Shown here in pieces: positions 15,297 to 23,719 of a stretch of DNA of 53,922 bases; the stretch's first letter is position 1, and each line of letters opens with the position of its first letter. Made by a program: the position numbers and the translations under genes. The notes beneath the pieces are model-generated. The model searched no databases, was not told the origin of the DNA, and saw only the letters and a program-made list of their open reading frames with translations. Origin of the DNA: Limnohabitans sp. Lineage in GTDB: Bacteria > Bacteroidota > Bacteroidia > Flavobacteriales > Flavobacteriaceae. The stretch is taken from NCBI GenBank assembly GCA_030053945.1, contig JASGCW010000021.1, positions 1 through 53,922 of the forward strand. The letters are read 5' to 3'.

Positions 15297-16604
15297 TTAA
15301 ACCATTTCCAAAGCTTTCTCTATAGTTTGATAAATTTTTTCTAATTGAGAATTCGTAATGACATATGGAGGTAAAACATACACAATATTTCCAACAGGAC
15401 GCAAAATAATTCCGTTTTCAATAAAAAAATTATACAATGTATTGCGAAGACTTCCGTAGTAGTCTGATTTCCCTTCGGTCTTAACCTCTAATGCAAAAAT
15501 AACTCCAAGCACACGAGTGGCACTTACTTTAGAATGATTTTTAATCTTTTGTTGAAATTGCAAATGTAATTGATGAATACGCTCGATATTGTTATTCGTT
15601 TCTTCTTGTTGTAACAATTCAATACTTGCGAGAGCTGCTGCACATCCTGTAGGATTTGCTGTAAAAGTATGTCCGTGAAAAAAAGCGTGATTTATAGAAT
15701 CACTTTTAAATCCGTTGAAAATTTCATCTGTAAAGCTCGTAATTGCCATAGGAATTGTCCCTCCTGTCAATGCTTTAGACAAGCACATCATATCAGGTTG
15801 CTCGGTCAAATAATTACACGCGAATATTTTTCCTGTTTTACCAAAACCCGTCATTACTTCATCGGCAATGGTAAAGATTTTATGTTGCTTAGCTATTTGA
15901 ATAAGTTCATCCAAAATTTCTAGCGCATACATTACCATACCTGCTGCTCCTAAAACTAAAGGTTCAAATATAAATGCAGCAACATTATTTTCTTCAATCG
16001 CTTTTTGCAATGCGAACTTACTTTCTTGTTCTTTGCCTTGTACTGGCACAGGAATACGAATGACTTTTAGCAACGAATCCTGAAATGCTTCGGTAAATAA
16101 ACCAATACCACTAACCGCCATAGCGCCAAAAGTATCTCCGTGAAAAGCATCTTCAAAAGCAATTATGGTGTCTTTTATGATTCCTTTGTTAAAAAAAAAC
16201 TGTAAAGATGCTTTGATAGCAACTTCTACGGCAGTAGAACCATTGTCGGAATAAAAAAACTTTTTCTGAGAGGACGGGAGTATTTCGGTTAATTTCTCCC
16301 CCAATTCAACAGCTTTATTGTGTGTAAATCCACCAAACAACACATGCTCTAAAGTCGTCAATTGATTGTAAATCGCTTTAGCAATAAACTCATTAGAATG
16401 TCCAAACGGATTTACCCACCACGAAGCAATGGCATCGATGTATTCTTTTCCGTTTTCGTCCCACAATAATACATCTTTACCTTTTACAATAGCTGGAAAA
16501 TCACCAACTGTTTGATGCTGGGTATAAGGGTGCCAGTTGTATAATTTGTCTTTTTGAGATAAAATTCCTTCAGATCCTTTAGGAGATATTTGTGCCTTAG
16601 TCAT
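15297..16604 (-). CDS. bioA: Adenosylmethionine-8-amino-7-oxononanoate aminotransferase
   Basis: BioA transfers an amino group from S-adenosylmethionine to 8-amino-7-oxononanoate, giving 7,8-diaminononanoate, the third step of biotin ring assembly. The 435-residue length is normal. Signatures are NWHPYTQHQ near 23-31, the double Trp in IASWWVNPFGHS (59-70) typical of BioA rather than other class III aminotransferases, the Asp of ADEVMTGFG (247-255) and the PLP lysine Lys277 in SKALTGG. The start is 2 nt after the bioD stop, so the two are co-translated. Confidence 0.95.
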   Translation of the reverse strand: MTKAQISPKGSEGILSQKDKLYNWHPYTQHQTVGDFPAIVKGKDVLLWDENGKEYIDAIASWWVNPFGHSNEFIAKAIYNQLTTLEHVLFGGFTHNKAVELGEKLTEILPSSQKKFFYSDNGSTAVEVAIKASLQFFFNKGIIKDTIIAFEDAFHGDTFGAMAVSGIGLFTEAFQDSLLKVIRIPVPVQGKEQESKFALQKAIEENNVAAFIFEPLVLGAAGMVMYALEILDELIQIAKQHKIFTIADEVMTGFGKTGKIFACNYLTEQPDMMCLSKALTGGTIPMAITSFTDEIFNGFKSDSINHAFFHGHTFTANPTGCAAALASIELLQQEETNNNIERIHQLHLQFQQKIKNHSKVSATRVLGVIFALEVKTEGKSDYYGSLRNTLYNFFIENGIILRPVGNIVYVLPPYVITNSQLEKIYQTIEKALEMV

Positions 16605-16606
16605 AT

Positions 16607-17224
16607 TTATAAATCTAGTAAATTAGCACGGAACTTATCCGCATAATAACGAATAACATTTTGGTCAAAATAAGGTTCGTTATCAATTCTTCCTATACAC
16701 TTCACCCCAGTTTTACTTAAGATAATTTCTTCTGTAGCTTTGTTTTCATCTCCTGAGAAAATAACTCCCGCTATCTCCAATTTTCTATTTTGCAAGGCCT
16801 CAATCGTTAGCAAAGTATGATTGATACTGCCCAAATAATGACGAGAAACAACAATTACTTTATAATCACTTTGAATCAAATCTATAATACAATCATTATC
16901 ATTAAGCGGCACAAAAACACCACCTGCTCCTTCGATAACCAAATGATTTTTGGTTTCAGGTTCTTTAATTTTTTTCAAATCGATTGTAACACCATCAAGA
17001 TGGGCAGCATAATGCGGACTCGCTGGTGTTTGTAACGCATAAGCGTTTTCAAAAATATGTGATTTATTATTTGAGATTCTAGATTTAATTTTATGGGAAT
17101 CAGAATTTTCTAAATCTCCTGCTTGTATAGGTTTCCAGTAATCTGCCTCAAGGGCTTCCGTAACTATAGCTGAAGCGACTGTTTTACCTACATCTGTACC
17201 TATACCTGTAATGAATAATTTCAT
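16607..17224 (-). CDS. bioD: Dethiobiotin synthetase
   Basis: BioD carboxylates 7,8-diaminononanoate with ATP to form dethiobiotin. The start was set at the ATG at 17224 because the protein then opens MKLFITGIGTDVGKT, placing the P-loop (GIGTDVGKT) at the usual distance from the N-terminus. An open frame extends about 19 codons further upstream, but that part overlaps the promoter. The product is 205 residues; LVIEGAGGVFVPLN is the second conserved block. It is the first gene of the bioD-bioA-DUF2233-KAS operon. Confidence 0.93.
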   Translation of the reverse strand: MKLFITGIGTDVGKTVASAIVTEALEADYWKPIQAGDLENSDSHKIKSRISNNKSHIFENAYALQTPASPHYAAHLDGVTIDLKKIKEPETKNHLVIEGAGGVFVPLNDNDCIIDLIQSDYKVIVVSRHYLGSINHTLLTIEALQNRKLEIAGVIFSGDENKATEEIILSKTGVKCIGRIDNEPYFDQNVIRYYADKFRANLLDL

Positions 17225-17248
17225 TTCATTTTTTAATTGCAAAGTTCG

Positions 17249-17281
17249 CAAACATAAAATAAAGATTCTAAAAATTAACAA
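17249..17281 (-). promoter_or_regulatory. Promoter of the bioD operon
   Basis: On the minus strand TTG (17281-17279), a 22-nt spacer and TATGTTTG (17256-17249) fit the Bacteroidota consensus. The box lies 25 nt upstream of the bioD ATG, so the leader is very short. No BirA-type operator is obvious. Confidence 0.6.
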
Positions 17282-17283
17282 AT

Positions 17284-17304
17284 AAAAAACAGCCCGAAGG
17301 CTGC
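17284..17304 (-). terminator. Intrinsic terminator of the ECF sigma operon
   Basis: On the minus strand GCAGCC, a 3-nt loop and GGGCTG are followed by TTTTTTATT. It ends the TraB/GumN - sigma - membrane-protein operon and lies directly before the bioD promoter. Confidence 0.85.
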
Positions 17305-17307
17305 TTA

Positions 17308-17925
17308 CTATTCTTTTAACTCGTCTATTACTTTTCTAATTTCACTGGCATATTTTCCGTAAAAAAAGTTAACCCACCATTCTGTTACAAAACCCACACT
17401 TATTGTAACTCCAACAAAAAGACCTGTAACAAACCCTAAAATCTTTTTTTGTTTTTCAGGAGTAAAAATCTGTAAAACTTCCTCAGAAGAATAATTCCTT
17501 AAGAAGATTAACATCACAAACATTATCACAAATGGCATAAGCGAATAGGTAAATGATTTATACAACTGAAGGTTTAACATTATATCATAATAAGTTTCAT
17601 ACAAACTATCTTTTGTATTTAAATTTTGATGATGAATACGCTTATAAAAAGAATATAGTTTAATTAAAAAATAAGTACAAATTGCCAAAAAAGGTAAAAA
17701 CAAAAGATAAAACGTTACTAGCAAATTATCCGAAAATTTATACAGAAGAGGTATTAAACCTATAACAACTATGGCGCCTACCTGTGTTATTAATTCCTTT
17801 TTTAAATTCTTCCTAATTTTATCTAATGGCATATTGACTGATTCTAGTTTCTCTAATTTATTAGGAAGTGAAACATTAGGAACTGCTTCATTCTCCCAAG
17901 CTGATTGTATATCGTTAAAATCCAT
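17308..17925 (-). CDS. Membrane protein, candidate anti-sigma factor
   Basis: The 205-residue protein has a soluble N-terminus of about 45 residues (MDFNDIQSAWENEA) and then about four membrane segments, at roughly 48-65, 70-90, 120-142 and 160-182. Its 5' end overlaps the ECF sigma gene by 11 nt, which implies coupled translation. In Bacteroidota the gene directly after an ECF sigma factor is usually its membrane-bound inhibitor, and the short N-terminal W-containing helix is similar to many such proteins. No zinc-binding (ZAS) motif is present, so the anti-sigma role rests on position and topology. Confidence 0.65.
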   Translation of the reverse strand: MDFNDIQSAWENEAVPNVSLPNKLEKLESVNMPLDKIRKNLKKELITQVGAIVVIGLIPLLYKFSDNLLVTFYLLFLPFLAICTYFLIKLYSFYKRIHHQNLNTKDSLYETYYDIMLNLQLYKSFTYSLMPFVIMFVMLIFLRNYSSEEVLQIFTPEKQKKILGFVTGLFVGVTISVGFVTEWWVNFFYGKYASEIRKVIDELKE

Positions 17926-18418
17926 ATCCTTGATTTTTAATTATTTCTTTTAATTTTTCTTTTGCTCTATTTAATTTTACCCTTGCATTTACCTCTGAAA
18001 TACCTAAATTTTCTCCTATTTCTCGATGTGAAACCCCTTGCAATTGATAAAAGATAATGGCTTTATCAATTTTATCTAACTTTTGTACTGCTTTGTAAAA
18101 ATGATCTAATTGACTTTCTTTTAGATGTGCTTCATTATCTTCTTCTTTTATATTTTCTGAAGGTATCTCATACTTATCTATTTTCCTTTTTTCCTTCTTC
18201 AAAAAAACAATAGCAGTATTTATTGCTACTCGATACATCCAAGTAGAAAACTGGCTTTCACCTTTAAAACTGTCATAGGACTTCCATAGTTGGCACACTA
18301 TTTCCTGAAACAAATCTTGCTGGTCGTCCGTAGTATCCATATACATTTTAGAAACCTTATGCAGTATTCCTTTATGAGATTCTATACGGGTTAAAAATTC
18401 TTGTTCTTTGTCTCTCAA
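17915..18418 (-). CDS. ECF-type RNA polymerase sigma factor
   Basis: A 167-residue group 4 sigma factor. Region 2 lies at about residues 25-85, with DLFQEIVCQLWKSYDSF and FSTWMYRVAINTA for core binding and -10 recognition. Region 4 lies at about 110-160, with LQGVSHREIGENLGISE as helix-turn-helix and a basic recognition helix (ARVKLNRAKEKLK). The upstream TraB/GumN gene ends 4 nt before it, and the downstream candidate anti-sigma gene overlaps it. The regulon is not visible in the window. Confidence 0.92.
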   Translation of the reverse strand: MRDKEQEFLTRIESHKGILHKVSKMYMDTTDDQQDLFQEIVCQLWKSYDSFKGESQFSTWMYRVAINTAIVFLKKEKRKIDKYEIPSENIKEEDNEAHLKESQLDHFYKAVQKLDKIDKAIIFYQLQGVSHREIGENLGISEVNARVKLNRAKEKLKEIIKNQGYGF

Positions 18419-18422
18419 AACG

Positions 18423-19283
18423 CTATTCTACAATTGGTTTTATAGTATATCCTGCTTTTCTCAATAAATTGATTACTCCTATTTCTCCTCCTAAATGAGC
18501 TGCTCCTACAGCAAAGAAAACACTTTCTCTTTTCATCATTTCAGGCATCACTTTTATCCAATTTTCATTTCTATTTTTCAACATCCAATTAGCTGAATTT
18601 TCCGACATCATTTCCTTATCTGTAGTAAATTGAAACAAGGCATCAAGGTCTTCGTTCAAATAAATTGACACTAATTTTGATGTTAAATCAGTAGAGTTTT
18701 TTTCTAAATAGCTTAACATTTCATCATCGCTAAAAGACTTTGATAAGGTCTCCAGTTGTTCACTCACCTTTTCTAAACCTTCTATAGGCAGATTCTTGTT
18801 TTTTGCTTGCTCAATGAATTCCATTTCATACAATTTTAAATTTTGACACCCAAACGTTTTAATAGAAACCAAACTTAAAATTGTTTGCATTGTAAAATTA
18901 TCCACTTGACTGACACTCATACCTGCTGCATCTTTAAGAATTTTTTCTAACCTAACTATTTGTTCTTTTGATAGTTTTTTAGATAATGGTTCTTTTCCTA
19001 GTGCCATTTGTTGCATTGTAGTCATCTCATTGGGATCTGCCATATTTATTTCTAGAACTAATTTTTCAGCTTTAGAAAAAGCATTTGTAACTTTTTGCTT
19101 CATCACAAAATCCTTTTCACATATCATATGAACTGTTCCAAAAAGATATGAGGGCTTACTTAGACCATTCCCTGAAACTTCCCATAACAATGAATTTGTA
19201 GATTTCTTTTTTGATTGTGCATTTGTATTTAAACTAAATATTGAAACTAATGCTAAAACTGTAGATTTGAATATTTTTTTCAT
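18423..19283 (-). CDS. TraB/GumN family protein
   Basis: The 286-residue protein has a signal peptide (MKKIFKSTVLALVSIFSLNTNAQ) and two TraB/GumN hallmarks. One is the GxxH motif G49-T-V-H52 in SYLFGTVHM, and the other is the C-terminal FFAVGAAHLGG with GVINLLRKAGY near 255-280. The family resembles Tiki metalloproteases, in which the two conserved His-containing motifs form the active site; a periplasmic protease role is likely. It is transcribed with the ECF sigma factor (4-nt gap), suggesting an envelope-stress module. Confidence 0.85.
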   Translation of the reverse strand: MKKIFKSTVLALVSIFSLNTNAQSKKKSTNSLLWEVSGNGLSKPSYLFGTVHMICEKDFVMKQKVTNAFSKAEKLVLEINMADPNEMTTMQQMALGKEPLSKKLSKEQIVRLEKILKDAAGMSVSQVDNFTMQTILSLVSIKTFGCQNLKLYEMEFIEQAKNKNLPIEGLEKVSEQLETLSKSFSDDEMLSYLEKNSTDLTSKLVSIYLNEDLDALFQFTTDKEMMSENSANWMLKNRNENWIKVMPEMMKRESVFFAVGAAHLGGEIGVINLLRKAGYTIKPIVE

Positions 19284-19317
19284 TTCTTGATTATAATGAT
19301 TGATAATTAAAACTCTT

Positions 19318-19491
19318 CTAATTTGTTTTTTGTTGGTATTGTTTACTCAAAAAAAGCAAAAAAAACCCAAGAACACTAAAACTTAATAAATCAAATTTAG
19401 GTGTTTCTAATACAAATTGATTAAATAATGAATAACCTATTCCTATTGAATAGATAAAAATTAAAACTGGAGTTGTTGAATTTACTCTCAT
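19318..19491 (-). CDS. Small two-helix membrane protein (57 aa)
   Basis: A 57-codon frame from ATG 19491 begins MRVNSTTPVLIFIYSIGIGY and ends SKQYQQKTN. Two hydrophobic segments, at about 8-22 and 36-49, flank a short polar link. It lies between bioF and the TraB/GumN gene on the same strand, 34 nt before the latter. No family is recognised. It fills what otherwise would be a 280-nt gap and may belong to the sigma operon. Confidence 0.5.
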   Translation of the reverse strand: MRVNSTTPVLIFIYSIGIGYSLFNQFVLETPKFDLLSFSVLGFFLLFLSKQYQQKTN

Positions 19492-19562
19492 AACATTTTT
19501 TTATTTGATTACAAGTCGTAAGTAATCGAAAGAACAAAACGTTACAAATTTTTTTATTTTTT

Positions 19563-20714
19563 TTACAAAAGCGAATAAAAACAATGCATTAGAGCTGAAA
19601 TATCCCCTTTAGTATTATAGGAATGGAGGCATATTCTAAGACGTTCTTGCCCTTCAGGAACTGTTGGCGAAAGGATAGCCTTAACATCAAATCCTTTTCC
19701 TTGCAAGTCAAATGCAATGCTCTTTACTTTTTTATTTCCAGGAATAATAGCACATTGAATAGCCGATTTACTATATACAAACATAGGTTTTAGACCTAGT
19801 TGTATTTTTTCTTGGTTAAAATAAATAATATTCTCTTTCAATTTTTGAATTGAAACACCATCTATACTTAATTGTTGGTATGCTGTAAAAATCGTAGCAA
19901 CCGAATGCGGAGAAAGACCAGTAGTGTAGATAAAACTTCGAGCAAAATTAACCAAATAACTTTTGAGTTCTTGGCATCCAAGGATTGCCGCACCGTGACA
20001 CCCTAGCCCCTTTCCAAAAGTCATAATTCGAGCAAAAACACGATTATGTAAATTCAAGCTTTGCAATAATCCTTCCCCATTTTCTCCAAAAACCCCGAGA
20101 GCGTGAGCCTCATCAACGACCAAATAACAATTGTACTTTTCACATAAGGCAACCATTTCTTCAAGATTAGGAGAATCGCCATCCATAGAGTAAACGGATT
20201 CGATTGCAATAAAGATGGAAGAAGGGTGATGGGAGACGGAAGAAAATTTATAGATTAATTTTTCTAATTCTTCAATATCATTGTGACCGAATTTGAAAGA
20301 TTTAGCATATGAAAGTTGAATGCCATCGCGAATCGAAGCGTGACACAGTTCGTCATACAAAATCACATCATTGCGCTGTGGAATACTACTAAAAAAGCCC
20401 ACATTAGCATCATAACCCGAATTAAATATCAAAGCCGATTCTACTTGATGAAACTGTGCTATATACTCCTCGGCAATTTGATATAAGGAATGATTTCCAG
20501 AAATTAGCCTAGAGCCTGTTGCGCCATTACTTTTAAAATGATTATCAATAAGATATTGATGTGTTTTATCAAACAATTCTCCCGAAGCTGAAAAACCTAA
20601 ATAATCATTTGAAGAAAAATCAATCAGATTCTTTATAGTAGGCAAACTCCGTAAAGCATTGTTTTGTTTCCGTAATTCAAGTTTTGTCAATAAAGAATGA
20701 GGTAGTTGCTTCAT
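19563..20714 (-). CDS. bioF: 8-amino-7-oxononanoate synthase
   Basis: BioF condenses pimeloyl thioester with alanine, the first committed step of the biotin ring pathway. The 383-residue length is usual. Seen are DFSSNDYLGF (32-41), GSRLISGNH (67-75), the cofactor residues DEAHALGVFG (201-210) and the PLP lysine Lys235 in TFGKGLG. An unusual stretch at residues about 158-167 (SSVSHHPSSI), just before IAIESVYSMDGD, is encoded by a copy of the GATGG-type repeat found elsewhere in the window. The gene is apart from bioD-bioA, separated by the TraB-sigma operon. Confidence 0.93.
   Translation of the reverse strand: MKQLPHSLLTKLELRKQNNALRSLPTIKNLIDFSSNDYLGFSASGELFDKTHQYLIDNHFKSNGATGSRLISGNHSLYQIAEEYIAQFHQVESALIFNSGYDANVGFFSSIPQRNDVILYDELCHASIRDGIQLSYAKSFKFGHNDIEELEKLIYKFSSVSHHPSSIFIAIESVYSMDGDSPNLEEMVALCEKYNCYLVVDEAHALGVFGENGEGLLQSLNLHNRVFARIMTFGKGLGCHGAAILGCQELKSYLVNFARSFIYTTGLSPHSVATIFTAYQQLSIDGVSIQKLKENIIYFNQEKIQLGLKPMFVYSKSAIQCAIIPGNKKVKSIAFDLQGKGFDVKAILSPTVPEGQERLRICLHSYNTKGDISALMHCFYSLL
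20214..20242. repeat. GATGGAAGAAGGGTGATGG-type repeat inside bioF
   Basis: The plus strand reads GATGGAAGAAGGGTGATGGG and then AGACGGAAG, the same alphabet of units as the blocks at 13175-13330 and 24660-24690. It preserves the bioF frame and codes for a Ser/His/Pro-rich loop on the minus strand. Confidence 0.6.
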
Positions 20715-20753
20715 AAAGCAAATTTAAAAAAATATGAGTGAACATTATGATTC

Positions 20754-21227
20754 TTAAAACACCACTTGGAGTTTCTTTAATTTTGAAGTCTCATCAACTT
20801 CTACAAGAATCAAAGCTTTAGAATCCTTCACTTTAAATCTTAGGTCTTTAAAATGTTTAGCTTCGTATCGTTCGTGTTTTGCTTCTACTTGTGACAATAA
20901 TGTCCCAATGGTGAAACCATTCAATTTCCATTTTTTATTAGTAATTGTTAAATTAATTACTTTGTTACTTTGCATTACAAGTTCTAAACCGTCATAAGTA
21001 AAAGTCAAAATAGGGGCTTCATCTTTTTCTTGTTGCTCTTTATCCATAGAAATAGAATGTCCAAAAATTGCTTCAATTTTATCTGGTTGATAACTATCAC
21101 AAACTTTTATGCTTTTATTAGTTTTGGCATTAGTTAGTACTAAGCCACAAGTAGATTGAGCTTTAAAAGAGAATAATAATACTGATAAAACCAAGCTAAA
21201 AACTAATACAAAAATTTTTGACTTCAT
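20754..21227 (-). CDS. Exported protein of unknown function
   Basis: The 157-residue protein starts MKSKIFVLVFSLVLSVLLFS, a signal peptide cleaved near residue 25 (KAQS). The mature part is beta-rich and lysine-rich with no cofactor or catalytic motif visible; two Cys (QSTCGLVL and IKVCDSY) could form a disulfide. I do not recognise a named family. It lies 39 nt upstream of bioF on the same strand and may share its promoter, but the two are probably unrelated in function. Confidence 0.65.
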   Translation of the reverse strand: MKSKIFVLVFSLVLSVLLFSFKAQSTCGLVLTNAKTNKSIKVCDSYQPDKIEAIFGHSISMDKEQQEKDEAPILTFTYDGLELVMQSNKVINLTITNKKWKLNGFTIGTLLSQVEAKHERYEAKHFKDLRFKVKDSKALILVEVDETSKLKKLQVVF

Positions 21228-22015
21228 AATTTCTATTTTATGCTAAGTTAAGAAATTTCTACCCATTTTGAATTGCCTTTTTAGAGTAAAATCATTTTAA
21301 AGTTTTGACCTTTAACTAAAATAAATGTTGTTAAAATACTGACGTTTCCTTTCCTACTATTAGTCTTTTACTAATACACAAAGTGCACTCAACTCAACGT
21401 CATTGCTAGAATGGTCAAGGAAGTTTTATCTTTGTTCATTAAAAAAACCGTAATTTTAATTACAACCATAAAGTAGCAAAGTTAACAATCAACCAAAGTA
21501 AGCTTTAATTCTTATTACTTAATCGAAACTTTGTCCATTTTATTGAATCAGCATCAAATAATCACTCAATCTTAAAAAGGACCATTATTAAGGATTACTA
21601 TAATTCACAACAAGGAATTTGCAATTACTTACATTTATCAAGTATAGAAAAATTACATCTAAAACCCTATATGTCCTTTTTTATATTCTTAAACTTTGAA
21701 GTTAGAGTACTTATAATCAGCCACGAAGGAAATCACTCAAAAAATCATCTAAAAAAAAGACTTCAAAAAAAGAGTATATGATGCCTCTTTTTTTGAAGTC
21801 TTTTTTCATTTGAAATCACATAATTGAGGGAATAGCTACGGTAATTATCAAAGGCTCAACAGAAGTTTACAACACTAAATTTCTATTTTTTATAAGTTTG
21901 AGTAAATTTTATTTCATTGTTGGCTCTTCAATACTAATCGACCCGTAGAATGTTGACGAGTACGGTTAAGAAACAATCTGCAACTTATAAATACCTTTAG
22001 CTATTGAATGATTTG
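21228..22015. other. Gene-free stretch of about 790 bases with a long perfect hairpin
   Basis: No supportable gene is seen on either strand. The upstream part would hold the promoter for the gene at 21227. The remaining sequence is AT-rich and the main structure is the hairpin at 21753-21806, listed separately. Confidence 0.5.
21753..21806. terminator. Perfect 22-bp stem-loop
   Basis: AAAAAAGACTTCAAAAAAAG-AG (21753-21774) and its exact complement (21785-21806) flank a 10-nt loop. A and T tracts at both ends make it a bidirectional terminator by form. The nearest gene on the minus strand, the haem peroxidase, ends about 210 nt away, which is far for its own terminator. Confidence 0.7.
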
Positions 22016-23719
22016 CTATGGAATATTTACTTCCGAAACTTTTATAATGTCTGTTACAGTAAAATCACCTAAAACATCTGATGGTAAAAAAGGTGTAAAA
22101 CCACCTAATTTATTTAAATAAGATTCACTATCTCTTTTTAGAATTCTAATAAATGTATCCGCAACTATTTTAGCTCCCAAAGGACCTAAAGTATTACCAT
22201 TATTTAAAACAGATGCTTCTCGTAAGATATAGTACCATAAAGGGGTCTTGTTTAATAAAATGCCTCCATTAGAATTCAATAAAGCTACTTCATTTGCAGG
22301 CAAACCACTTGTTAATTGTGCAGTTGTCATTGGTGTAATTCCAAAGGCAGCGGCGGTTGCTTGTCCACTTGGCAATCCCATTGCTAGACCTCTTCTTAAA
22401 TTCCTTGCAGCAAGCATAGCCATAATACCACTCCCCCCTGGCAAACTTTCTAAACCATTAGCTAAAAAACTATCAATTTTTCTAGCAAAGTTAAAAACAG
22501 GAACATTAATACCTGTTTGAAAAAAAGCATTAAAATCAACTACCCAATTACTAAAAACTGGTAAATTTGGGTTTCTGATAAAGTTAAAAGCGTCAGATAA
22601 GGGTTGATTAATAAAATTATGATTTATCCAATATCTATCTCTAATTAAACTATGTCCAAAACGATATGCAGCAACAGAAAATTCAACTGGCATTGAAAAA
22701 CTACTACCAACTGGTGCAGCAACAGAAGTCAATGAATTTGAAACTACTGATGCCCCGCAAATTCTTTTCAAAAAATCATTTACAACTGCCCATTGATAAT
22801 GATGGGTGACTATTTTTTTTGCTTCCACAAAAATATCGCCTGTAAAACCAGATGCTACAACAATATCTATAACTTTGTTGTGAAATTTAAGCATTGCCAT
22901 TTGAAATTGGGCCACAAATAAATTTTCATCGTTTCTCGGATCTCCAATTATAGCTGTATTGGTACCTTCCACTCTTGGAACATCTGCATCGGTCTTGATT
23001 GCCATTCCAGCAATACCACCACTATTGGTTGATGGCCCACCTTTGCCTACATTTATATTTTTACCTAATTTTAGTTTAATTGCTGTGCTTGGACCTGAAG
23101 AAGGGAACTCATATAAATATGGACTTAATGCAGGACCTCTACCGTATATATTATCCAAATCTAATGCAGGTGTTCTCATATTATTAATAGACGTTGCATC
23201 TGTTGCATTATTTATATCAGAAGAAACATCTAATGTAATATCGTGGTCAACAAACTGTCCAAAATATGTATATCCTGCTGGAATAGTTGAATCAGGTCCA
23301 ACATCTCGTGAAGGGTCTCCCATTATTCCGCCTAATTGATTTAATAAATTAACAATTATTGGATTCATATCTAATTTACTAGATTGCCTAACAGTATTTG
23401 AAGTTAAATAACCAAATTTGTCATTACAAGGTGAAGATCTCATTGGAAAAGGAAACCAACTTAAAGCAATTTTGGCTCCATGAAAACGTTTTGTTTCATT
23501 TTTCAAAATTTCAAGAGTTGTCCTTACATCTTCAGGTAATTTTTCTATCGGAACCAAAGCATTGGGGTTAATTTGCTTTACAGCAAATGCAAACTTTTCT
23601 AAATTTTGTGGCTTGCTGATTTTTAGTTCTGTGAGTTTTTTGGAAAGTTGATCTATTTCAACTTTTGAGAAACTAACAGCCTCTATAGGGTTAAGTTCTC
23701 CTTTTCTAATTTTTCCCAT
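22016..23719 (-). CDS. Animal-type haem peroxidase family protein
   Basis: The 567-residue protein belongs to the peroxidase-cyclooxygenase superfamily (An_peroxidase). The distal haem site is seen in YFGQFVDHDIT, with Gln155 and His159 and the acidic Asp160. DPRNDENLFVAQFQMAMLKFHNKV carries the catalytic Arg and the HN pair (compare the family ARxxEN...REHN). SVAAYRFGHSLI has the proximal His. A family Ca-binding-like DLDNIYGRGPA loop is also present. There is no signal peptide, so it is either cytosolic or exported by another route. Bacterial members are scattered and poorly studied; oxidation of halides or phenols is possible. It appears to be monocistronic. Confidence 0.85.
   Translation of the reverse strand: MGKIRKGELNPIEAVSFSKVEIDQLSKKLTELKISKPQNLEKFAFAVKQINPNALVPIEKLPEDVRTTLEILKNETKRFHGAKIALSWFPFPMRSSPCNDKFGYLTSNTVRQSSKLDMNPIIVNLLNQLGGIMGDPSRDVGPDSTIPAGYTYFGQFVDHDITLDVSSDINNATDATSINNMRTPALDLDNIYGRGPALSPYLYEFPSSGPSTAIKLKLGKNINVGKGGPSTNSGGIAGMAIKTDADVPRVEGTNTAIIGDPRNDENLFVAQFQMAMLKFHNKVIDIVVASGFTGDIFVEAKKIVTHHYQWAVVNDFLKRICGASVVSNSLTSVAAPVGSSFSMPVEFSVAAYRFGHSLIRDRYWINHNFINQPLSDAFNFIRNPNLPVFSNWVVDFNAFFQTGINVPVFNFARKIDSFLANGLESLPGGSGIMAMLAARNLRRGLAMGLPSGQATAAAFGITPMTTAQLTSGLPANEVALLNSNGGILLNKTPLWYYILREASVLNNGNTLGPLGAKIVADTFIRILKRDSESYLNKLGGFTPFLPSDVLGDFTVTDIIKVSEVNIP

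Noticed and set aside
16607..17281. Longer bioD with start at 17281
   Set aside because: The extra 19 residues would precede the P-loop, lack similarity to BioD and overlap a good promoter.
20214..20242. Frameshift in bioF caused by the repeat
   Set aside because: The frame is open across the repeat and all downstream BioF motifs, including the PLP lysine, are intact.
22959..23339. 126-codon plus-strand frame opposite the haem peroxidase
   Set aside because: Antisense shadow; Pro/Ile-rich and without a start context or homologous pattern.
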